Positions 53,447 to 61,626 of a stretch of DNA of 64,000 nucleotides are shown here, piece after piece. Origin of the DNA: Psychrosphaera algicola (GTDB lineage: Bacteria; Pseudomonadota; Gammaproteobacteria; Enterobacterales; Alteromonadaceae). The notes under the pieces are model-generated. The model was not told where the DNA came from. It ran no database searches and saw nothing but the letters and a program-made list of their open reading frames with translations. The position numbers and the translations under genes were made by a program. The stretch is taken from NCBI RefSeq assembly GCF_028401425.1, contig NZ_JAQOMS010000002.1:3162001-3226000 (forward strand), given 5' to 3'. Position 1 is the first letter of the stretch, and each line of letters starts with the position of its first letter.

Positions 53447-55612
53447 ATGATGAAAAAAATACTTTTAATATTGATTGCAGCGTTAGCTGTTGGTCTATTC
53501 TTTCATTTTGACTTGCACCAATTATTGACACTCGATGGCTTAAAAGGCTCGATGGATCAGTTTAGTCAATGGCGTGAGCAGTCTCCTGTTTTAGTCATCG
53601 GTGTATTCTTTATAATGTATGTACTCGTCACTGCGCTTTCTTTGCCTGGCGCTGCAATTCTAACTTTGGCCGCGGGTGCTTTGTTTGGATTGTTAGAGGG
53701 TTTAGTTATCGTGTCTTTTGCGTCTAGCATTGGCGCTACATTGGCATTTTTGGTATCGCGATATTTATTACGTGACACGATTCAAAAACGATTCCCAGAG
53801 CGCTTGACTGCAATTGATGCGGGTGTTGCAAAAGAAGGCGCTTTCTATTTATTTACCCTGCGCCTCGTACCAGTGTTTCCGTTCTTTTTAATCAATTTAT
53901 TAATGGGCGTAACAGCGATAAAGTCGTGGACATTCTACTGGGTTAGTCAAATAGGCATGTTAGCGGGCACATTTGTATTTGTTAACGCCGGTACGCAACT
54001 GGCACAAATTGACAGTTTATCGGGCATATTATCATTCAATCTTATTGTGTCTTTTGCGTTACTTGGTTTTTTCCCGTTAATTGCGAAAGCTATTTTAAAC
54101 GTGTTTAAGAAAAAACGTGTTTATAAAAATTATACTAAACCGAAAAAGTTTGACCGTAATATGGTCGTTATTGGTGCCGGTGCTGGTGGACTTGTCACAA
54201 GTTATATTGCTGCGGCAGTCAAAGCAAAAGTTACCCTTATTGAAGCCGGAGAGATGGGAGGCGATTGCTTAAATTATGGTTGTGTCCCCAGCAAAGCCAT
54301 TATTAAAAGCGCCAAAATAGCCGAGCAGATCCGTCATGGAGAACATTACGGTTTAGAAAACTCGACGCCACAGTTTTCTTTCAAAAAGGTTATGGCCAGA
54401 GTGCATAAAGTGATTGCCGATGTTGCTCCCCATGACAGTGTCGAGCGCTACACAAACTTAGGTGTTGAAGTCATAAAAGGATACGGCAAATTAATTGACC
54501 CGTGGACAGTGGAAATTAAGCTTAATGACGGCAGCAAACAAACATTAACGGCCCGTACCATCGTTATTGCAACCGGTGCTCGCCCATTTGTTCCGCCGTT
54601 ACCTGGCATTGAAGAAACCGGTTATGTGACGAGTGATACTCTATGGACTAAATTTGCTGAACTAGACGAAGCTCCTAAAAAGTTAGTCGTACTAGGTGGT
54701 GGTCCAATTGGTTGCGAACTTGCACAAAGCTTTGCACGATTGGGGTCAAGCGTAACTCAGATTGAAATGGCAGAACGGATTATGATCAAAGAAGATCTTG
54801 AAGTGTCTACCTTTGCCCACGAGTCATTAACCGAAAGTGGCGTTAATATTTTAACCTCTCATCAAGCGTTACGATGTGAAACTCGCGACGATAAAAAGTA
54901 CATCGTAGTGAAGCAGCAACTGGATGGCAAAACTCAAGAAGTGGCTATTGAATACGACGAGTTATTGTGTGCGGTTGGACGGAGCGCGCGCCTTAAAGGT
55001 TATGGTCTAGAAGAGTTAGGCATAGAGACAAACCGGACTATTTTAACCAACGAATACTTAGAGACGTTATACCCAAATATTTATGCCGCAGGGGATATTG
55101 TTGGTCCTTATCAGTTTACTCACGTAGCCGCTCATCAAGGTTGGTATGCCGCGGTAAACGGTTTATTTGGCCATCTTAAAAAGTTTAAAGTCGACTACCG
55201 AGTTATTCCTTGGACGACGTTTATTGACCCAGAAGTAGCCCGTGTTGGACTAAACGAGCAGGATGCAATAGACAAAGGCATCGACTTTGAAATCACGCGT
55301 TTTGAGTTTGAAGAACTCGACCGAGCGATTACCGACAGCGCAACTAAAGGTTTTATTAAAGTCATTACCCCTAAAGGCAAAGACAAAATACTCGGTGTAA
55401 CTGTGGTCTCTGAGCACGCCGGCGATTTAATTGCAGAATTTGTACTCGCCATGAAGCACGGATTAGGGCTTAACAAAATACTTGGCACAATCCACAGCTA
55501 CCCAACATGGGCTGAAGGCAATAAATACGCGGCGGGAGAATGGAAACGCAATCATGCGCCTGAAACTGTTTTAAACTTACTTGAAAAATACCACACATGG
55601 CGCAGAGGTTAA
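53447..55612 (+). CDS. TVP38/TMEM64 membrane domain fused to class I flavin disulfide oxidoreductase
   Basis: A 721-residue fusion without lesions. Residues 1-225 form a TVP38/TMEM64 (DedA-related, SNARE-associated) membrane domain with GALFGLLEGL and FFLINLLMGVT. From residue 239 follows a complete pyridine-nucleotide disulfide oxidoreductase. It has the FAD loop VVIGAGAGGLV, redox-active CLNYGCVPSK (Cys274, Cys279), NAD(P) loop VVLGGGPIGCELA (about 414), FAD motif YAAGDIVGPYQFTH, and a dimer interface ending TIHSYPTWAEGNKYAAGEW. There is no mercuric C-terminal Cys pair and no N-terminal metal domain, so true mercury reduction is unlikely. It would act as a membrane-bound reductase facing the cytoplasm; substrate unknown. 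Confidence 0.9.
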   Translation: MMKKILLILIAALAVGLFFHFDLHQLLTLDGLKGSMDQFSQWREQSPVLVIGVFFIMYVLVTALSLPGAAILTLAAGALFGLLEGLVIVSFASSIGATLAFLVSRYLLRDTIQKRFPERLTAIDAGVAKEGAFYLFTLRLVPVFPFFLINLLMGVTAIKSWTFYWVSQIGMLAGTFVFVNAGTQLAQIDSLSGILSFNLIVSFALLGFFPLIAKAILNVFKKKRVYKNYTKPKKFDRNMVVIGAGAGGLVTSYIAAAVKAKVTLIEAGEMGGDCLNYGCVPSKAIIKSAKIAEQIRHGEHYGLENSTPQFSFKKVMARVHKVIADVAPHDSVERYTNLGVEVIKGYGKLIDPWTVEIKLNDGSKQTLTARTIVIATGARPFVPPLPGIEETGYVTSDTLWTKFAELDEAPKKLVVLGGGPIGCELAQSFARLGSSVTQIEMAERIMIKEDLEVSTFAHESLTESGVNILTSHQALRCETRDDKKYIVVKQQLDGKTQEVAIEYDELLCAVGRSARLKGYGLEELGIETNRTILTNEYLETLYPNIYAAGDIVGPYQFTHVAAHQGWYAAVNGLFGHLKKFKVDYRVIPWTTFIDPEVARVGLNEQDAIDKGIDFEITRFEFEELDRAITDSATKGFIKVITPKGKDKILGVTVVSEHAGDLIAEFVLAMKHGLGLNKILGTIHSYPTWAEGNKYAAGEWKRNHAPETVLNLLEKYHTWRRG

Positions 55613-55613
55613 T

Positions 55614-56458
55614 TTGACTAAATCACTATTAAAGCCAGCATTGTTCGGGGTGTCGCTACTTGTGATTTCGTTCACAAGTAACGCCAAAAATATGCACGAC
55701 AGCTGGAACAATGTGCTCAGTAAACATGTTGTTTCAATTAATAATAACCACAGTACTGAAGTAGACTACAAGGCAATTAAACGCGAGCATGCGGAACTGC
55801 AAATGTACCTAGATTCATTGGCTGCAGTAACGCAAACTGAGTTTGAGCAATGGAGTAAGTCAAAACAGTTGGCGTTTTTAATCAATGCCTATAATGCATG
55901 GACGGTTGAACTTATTGTTTCGAATATCGACGATGACAAAACATCATCTCAAAACCTTGAGTCGATTAAAGACCTAGGCAGTTTTTTAGTTCACCATGGA
56001 GTAAAGACTTCATCCCTTTGTTGGAGAAAACACGGAGTTTAGATAATATTGAACACGATTTAATTCGTGGCGCCGTTGATGAGAACGGTAACTCAAAATA
56101 CAATGAACCGCGCATTCACTTTGCGGTAAACTGCGCGAGTATTGGTTGCCCGGCACTTCGTGAAGAAGCATACACAGCTATCGACTTAGAGCGCCAGTTA
56201 GAGGCGCAAACAGTGCGTTTTTTATCAGATGCGACACGTAATATTGCGCATAAAAATAAGCTTAGCGTATCTTCTATATTTAAGTGGTACGGCGATGATT
56301 TTGAACAAGGCTTTCGGGGCGCAAACTCTCTACAGCAGTTTTTTGCTCAATACGCCCAAGCTCTTAATTTAACTTCGGCACAGCAAAAGTTACTCAAGGA
56401 AGACAATATGAAAGTGAAATTTTTAGATTACAACTGGAAGCTAAATGCACGTCAGTAG
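55614..56458 (+). CDS. DUF547-domain secreted protein
   Basis: A protein of about 281 residues with a signal peptide (VSLLVISFTSNA) and a DUF547 domain (INAYNAWTVELI, NEPRIHFAVNCASIGCPALREEAY, FKWYGDDF). DUF547 has no agreed biochemical function; its conserved His and Cys residues look like a metal or thiol site. The TTG at 55614, two bases after the previous stop, has AGAGGTT just before it and fits the signal peptide. One T is lost near 55986 (T run). It is often found with TVP38/oxidoreductase genes. Confidence 0.85.
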
Positions 56459-56488
56459 GTTTGGGAAAATATTAACGCGGTACGGCAT

Positions 56489-57717
56489 TTGCTGCGTCGC
56501 GTTTTTATTTCCTTAACAATAAGTATTAACTCTAATGCAAGTGCCGCCAATACGGATCTGAACTTGCGTTGGCAGGGCATTGAACAATTGGGTAAAAACC
56601 AAGATGTGTACTTTCATGCTTATGGGGCGGTGACCCACAAATTAATGCCTATATTCAATGGGCTGCCCAGCAAGTAAAAGCCCTATACGATATTAATTTA
56701 CATCATGTGAAACTAAGTGATACGAGCGAAGCGGTAAGTCGAGTTTTAGCTGAAAAGTCAGCAAACAATGATACGCAGGGCAGTGTCGATTTAGTTTGGA
56801 TTAATGGCGCCAATTTTGCCACTATGAGCGAGCATTCGCTGTTATTAAAGCAGTGGGCCAATTACCTGCCAAATTTTAAGTACACCGACCCGACAAACAA
56901 CCCCGCTGTTAATTTTGATTTTGGTATTCCAACTCAAGGGATGGAGGCTCCGTGGGGACAAGCTTCTCTTACTTTTTATTACGACAGTTTAGCTACCGAT
57001 AATCCGCCAACAACATTAGATGAACTCGTTATCTGGAGTGCCAAAAACACTGGCCGGTTTAGCTATCCTAAACCCCCTGACTTTCTTGGATTAAGCTTTC
57101 TCAAATATGCTCTAGTGATATTGCATCAAGATAGCGCGATTGAGATTCAATCCTTGCTAAACCAACCGGTGACTGACCAAAGCAAAGTGGTGGTATTAAG
57201 TCCGCTTTGGGATTTTTTAGATAAGCTTCATCCGACATTGTGGCGCAATGGCAAACATTTTATGACAAGTGGTGCGCAACTACGACGGTTAGTGGACGAT
57301 ACTGAACTTAGCTTAGCTTTTACGTTTTCTGCACCTGAAGTACCCGCTGCCGTTAAACGTTATGATTTACCGGCGAGTATTCGCAGTTATGCTATGTCAG
57401 ATGGCAGTTTAAGTAATACCCACTTTGTTGCTATTCCTTACAATGCGGCTCACTCGAATAGTGCGCAACTGGTTGCTAATTTTCTGCTCAATCCGCGAGC
57501 TCAGGCAGAAAAACAAAAAAGTAATATCTGGGGTGATAGAACTGTGTTGATTCATTCAATGCTGGAAAATAAACAGTCAGCATGGTTTAAAGCTCAGGAA
57601 CCTCACCCGAGTGCCTTACCCTTTAATAGCATTCGTCGTACCTTAAGTGAACCTCATCCCGATTGGGTCAACGCGATTATTCAAGGTTGGAACGTTCGTT
57701 ACGGGGTTAGCAAATGA
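56489..57717 (+). CDS. ynjB: YnjB-like ABC transporter periplasmic substrate-binding protein
   Basis: A periplasmic binding protein of about 410 residues of the iron/thiamine/spermidine type, close to E. coli YnjB (substrate unknown). It has a TTG start, a signal peptide ending NASA, WGGDPQINAYIQWAAQQV-like text after repair, LVWINGANFATM, and the late NFLLNPRAQAEKQ segment. One G is lost near 56629. The end overlaps ynjC by four bases (ATGA). It probably captures the compound brought in by the TonB receptor. Confidence 0.85.
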
Positions 57718-59480
57718 ATGTTGAACCGACTAAAACCACAAACATTGAATATAAAACCGATTTGTTTACTCACATTGTAAAATTCAGTCCACGGTTTTTA
57801 CTCGCCTGTTTATTGATCCCAGTATTGGCAGGTTTAATTGGCGTTGTGTTACCGGCATTTGGATGGGCTCCTGCTTTAAGCCAATATAAGATTGGCCTTC
57901 ATGGGTTTACTGCGCTGTGGCAAACTCCGGGGCTGGTACAAATGGCAATGTTGAGTATTAGTACCGGTTTAATTAGCACGTTACTCGCCTTTATTATTAC
58001 CTTAATGATCTTAGCGGCCTTTTTTAATACGGTTTGGCTCAACTACATCCAGCGTTTGTTAAGCCCCATTTTAGTTATCCCGCATGCCGCCGCAGCGATT
58101 GCTATTGGTTTTCTTATTGCACCCTCTGGTATGTTATCCCGATTGGTCTCCCCTAGCTGAGCGGTTGGGAATTATCGCCCTAGGGATCTTTCCGCATGAC
58201 GCAATGGGGATTAGTATTATATTAGGGTTAACCTTAAAAGAGTTGCCGTTTTTGCTACTTATGGCGCTAGGCGTACTTGCGCAACCTGAGCTAGGTAAAA
58301 GCTCAGAGCGCAACACAAAGTTGCGCTTAGCTTAGGTTACTGTCCAATGACGGCCTTTTTTAAAGTCATATTGCCTAACCTATACCCTTTGTTGCGGCTA
58401 CCCATTTTAGCTGTACTCGCCTATGCCAGTGCCAGTGTGGAAATGCCACTCATATTAGGACCTAATACGCCACCGACACTTGCCGTTGCTATAATGCAGT
58501 GGTTTAACGACGTTGATTTAAATCTAAAAATTAAGGCGTCAGCAGGGGCATTATTGCAGTTAGCGATAACCGGTGGATTGCTTATGTTGTGGTTGTTCGG
58601 AGAAAAGGTCGTAATGTATTTTTGTCGTGACTTGCTTACCAATGGCGAGCGCGAATACAGCGGGGCATTTTGGCAAAAGCTCACTTCGGTATTAATCACT
58701 GGGGTAATAGGTTTTATCTTATTAGCACTGGTCGGGCTGATATTATCGTCGGTCGCTGGTTTTTGGCGTTTTCCATCGGCGATCCCAGACCAATTAGTCT
58801 TGTCGCATTTCCAAAGTGCTTTAACTCAAATGGCCGGCCCTGTTATAAACACCTTAAACATAGGTATCGTTAGCACGGCATTGGCCATACTACTGACGTT
58901 ATTATGTTTAGAATCAGAGCAGTTACGAAATAAATCTGTTTCACGTTTTATGAGCTTCATTATCTATTTACCTCTGCTCGTCCCGAGTATTGCTTTTTTA
59001 TTTGGATTGGTGTGGTTACAACAATTAGCAAGTAATTTATCGGTGTTTGTCAGTGTCGTGCTGACTCACTTATTGTTTGTTTTACCCTACGTATTTTTAT
59101 CGTTAGCTGGCAGTTATCGACGTTTAGATCCTAGGTTTTCAAATGTGGCGGCAAGCTTAGGGGCAAAGCCACACAAGGTCTTTTTGAAAGTTAAACTTCC
59201 ACAATTATTTGCACCCATTTTAATCGCAGCTGCATTAGGATTAGCCATTAGCTTTGGCCAATACTTACCCACTCTACTTGTCGGAGGTGGACGAATTTCG
59301 ACAATTACGACCGAAGCCGTTGCTTTAGCCAATGGTGCAAGTCGGCGTACGAGTGCGGTTTATGCCATTATGCAAATGGTTTTGCCGCTTATTGGGTTTA
59401 TCATAGCTTGGTTATTGCCTAAGTTTTTTATAAAAGCGCGCATCACTAAAGGGTTAATATGCAGTCATCTTTACAAATAA
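57714..59480 (+). CDS. ynjC: YnjC-like ABC transporter permease (fused double permease)
   Basis: An inner-membrane permease of about 590 residues with two permease modules in one chain, as in E. coli YnjC and ThiP. EAA loops are seen in both halves (LGYCPMTAFFKVILPNLYPLLRLP and LGAKPHKVFLKVKLPQLFAPIL), where the ATPase docks. Lesions: CCTAG at 58152-58156, CCCTAGGG at 58178-58185 (probably CCCGGG), and an A lost near 58300. The end overlaps ynjD by 22 bases, so translation is coupled. Confidence 0.85.
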
Positions 59481-60105
59481 AAAATCTGCAATTGTTTCGT
59501 CAAAAGCAATTGTTACTTAGCTTAAACGAGCAAGTGAATGGCGGTGAGATACTGACGATCATGGGGCCGTCTGGCAGCGGTAAATCGAGTTTGTTAAATT
59601 GGTTAACCGCAGGTCTCAATAGTCATTTTCACGCTGAAGGTGAGGTCTGGCTTAATGGCAAAAATGTTAACGGACTGCCTTCACACTTACGACATATAGG
59701 CGTGTTGTATCAAGATGCGTTATTGTTTTCTCATCTCACCGTTGGTGGCAATATTGCATTTGCGATGCCTAAGGGTAATAAAAAGCAACGTATAGAAAAA
59801 ATAGAACAGATGCTCGAAACATTTGGTCTAGCAGGTATGGCCAATCGACATCCTGATGAATTGTCTGGGGGCAACAGGCACGAGTTGCTTTACTGCGAAT
59901 GTTGCTAAGCGAACCGAAAGCTATTTTACTCGATGAACCGTTTAGTAAGTTAGATGCGCAATTGCGCGCTGAGACTCGGCAGTTGGTTTTTGACACCATC
60001 CGCAATCATAAGTTACCGGCAATTATGGTTACACATGATCATAGTGATGCTGAGGCTGCAAACGGTAAAGTGATCACCTTAAACACAGGACAAGCTAAAT
60101 GTTAG
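59459..60105 (+). CDS. ynjD: YnjD-like ABC transporter ATP-binding protein
   Basis: The cytoplasmic ATPase that powers the YnjBCD-type importer, about 215 residues. Walker A GPSGSGKSS, the Q-loop VLYQDALLF, signature LSGGQQARVALLR, Walker B AILLDEP and the H-loop VTHDHSDA are present. One G in a run near 59869 is lost, breaking the frame at the signature. The start at 59459 lies inside the permease end; its own stop overlaps the following gene by seven bases. Confidence 0.88.
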
Positions 60106-60755
60106 ATAGATTCATCACGCCGATTATAAAACCTGTTTTACAGCCAGTTGTGATGCTTTTGCACAAACGTAAAGTCACTGCGGATCAACTGACTGTCGTC
60201 GGTTTTTTAATTGGCTTATTAGCGGTGCCTTTATTGGCATTTCAGCAGTGGTATGCGGCACTTGCTGCGATTGTGTTAAATCGAATATTCGATGGCCTTG
60301 ATGGTGCTTTAGCTCGTTATAGTAAACAAAGTTCAAGCGCTGGTGGCTTTTTAGATATCACCCTCGATTTCTTATTTTATGCGGCCATACCGCTAGGCTT
60401 TGTAATTGCTAATCCTGAGCAAAATGCCATCGCCGGATCTGTACTATTGGCAACCTTTATTGGCACCGGTTCGAGTTTTTTAGCGTTCGCTATTGCTGCA
60501 GAAAAATTTAAACTCGATAAACCGCAATTTAAGTATAAAAGCTTTTACTATTTAAATGGCTTAACAGAAGGAACGGAGACCATTGCGTTGTTTGTCGCCT
60601 TTTGTCTTTGGCCGCAACATTTTGCGTTATTAGCGTATGGATTTGCCTTTGCCTGTGCGATTACGATAGTTACGCGGATACATGGCGGCTACCACACACT
60701 AAAACAGCAAGAGGCTATTTTGCAGTCTCCTCAAGAGGTTACTCATGACCAATGA
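60099..60755 (+). CDS. CDP-alcohol phosphatidyltransferase (YnjF-like)
   Basis: A 218-residue integral membrane enzyme that joins a CDP-linked lipid or alcohol to a hydroxyl acceptor. The full catalytic motif DGLDGALARYSKQSS...GGFLDITLD (four Asp) is intact, with about six membrane helices. E. coli carries the related ynjF near ynjABCD; the acceptor is unknown there as well. It overlaps ynjD by seven bases and is followed by the hydroxylase gene six bases later. No lesion is seen. Confidence 0.88.
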   Translation: MLDRFITPIIKPVLQPVVMLLHKRKVTADQLTVVGFLIGLLAVPLLAFQQWYAALAAIVLNRIFDGLDGALARYSKQSSSAGGFLDITLDFLFYAAIPLGFVIANPEQNAIAGSVLLATFIGTGSSFLAFAIAAEKFKLDKPQFKYKSFYYLNGLTEGTETIALFVAFCLWPQHFALLAYGFAFACAITIVTRIHGGYHTLKQQEAILQSPQEVTHDQ

Positions 60756-60761
60756 AATAGG

Positions 60762-61535
60762 GTGGCGTCTAGGCTGTTTTTTTCTATTTTAATTATCATG
60801 ATGTGGCTTGAGTGGCAAAAGCCAGCACGGCATTCACCCATTAAAGCCCGCACGCGGTGGTTTGCCAACTTTGGGTTAATATTTGTATCCTCAGTAGTCG
60901 CACGTCTAACAGTCCCTATAGGGTTAACGGCATTAGCCATTAGTAATCAGCAGCAGGGATTTGGGTTATTTAATAATATAAATGCGCCTAGTATCGTCAT
61001 CGTTGTGCTTAGTTTAATACTGCTCGATATATTGATTTATTGGCAGCATAGATTGTTCCATAAAGTGCCCATGTTATGGCGTTTGCACCGCGTACACCAT
61101 GCTGATATTCATGTTGATACGAGTACCGGTCTTAGGTTCCATCCTATTGAAATTGTTCTTAGTATTGTTATCAAGATTGTCGCCGTCGGGTTACTGGGTA
61201 TACCAGCGATTGCGGTACTTATATTCGAAATTGCGTTAAATGGCCTCGCGCTGTTCAATCATGCCAATATTCGTTTACCTCAAAGTATTGAGAAACCATT
61301 ACGACTCATATTGATGACACAAGTTTTACACCGTATTCACCATAGCCAAAAAGTCTCTGAGACAAATTCAAATTATGGATTTAGCGTTATTTGGTGGGAC
61401 AAGTTGTTTGGTAGCTATAAAAACGAAGCGACAAAAACCGATGAAGAGCTTGATATTGGCTTAAAGGAATATCCAAAAGCTAAACAAAATGCTTCGTTGT
61501 TTGGGCTGTTAATGATGCCGTTTAAAGGCAAATGA
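60762..61535 (+). CDS. Fatty-acid hydroxylase / sterol desaturase family protein
   Basis: A 257-residue membrane di-iron enzyme. Three His boxes are seen: WQHRLFH, WRLHRVHH and HRIHHS, plus FHPIE. The family hydroxylates or desaturates lipid tails using oxygen. The GTG at 60762, six bases after the previous stop, is the best start; no strong ribosome site is seen, so coupling is likely. Last gene of the operon. Together with the preceding transferase it suggests a membrane-lipid product. Confidence 0.85.
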   Translation: MASRLFFSILIIMMWLEWQKPARHSPIKARTRWFANFGLIFVSSVVARLTVPIGLTALAISNQQQGFGLFNNINAPSIVIVVLSLILLDILIYWQHRLFHKVPMLWRLHRVHHADIHVDTSTGLRFHPIEIVLSIVIKIVAVGLLGIPAIAVLIFEIALNGLALFNHANIRLPQSIEKPLRLILMTQVLHRIHHSQKVSETNSNYGFSVIWWDKLFGSYKNEATKTDEELDIGLKEYPKAKQNASLFGLLMMPFKGK

Positions 61536-61626
61536 ATATTGGGTAATGTAGCTCAGTTTAAAAAGTTTAGTTGTCGCTAAACCGCCGACCGTTGGTCGGA
61601 ATATACTGTCAGCGCAAACCTAAAAC

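Noticed and set aside
54161..55612. Mercuric reductase (merA)
   Set aside because: The C-terminal Cys pair and N-terminal metal-binding domain are absent and no mer genes are nearby; only the general reductase fold is shared.
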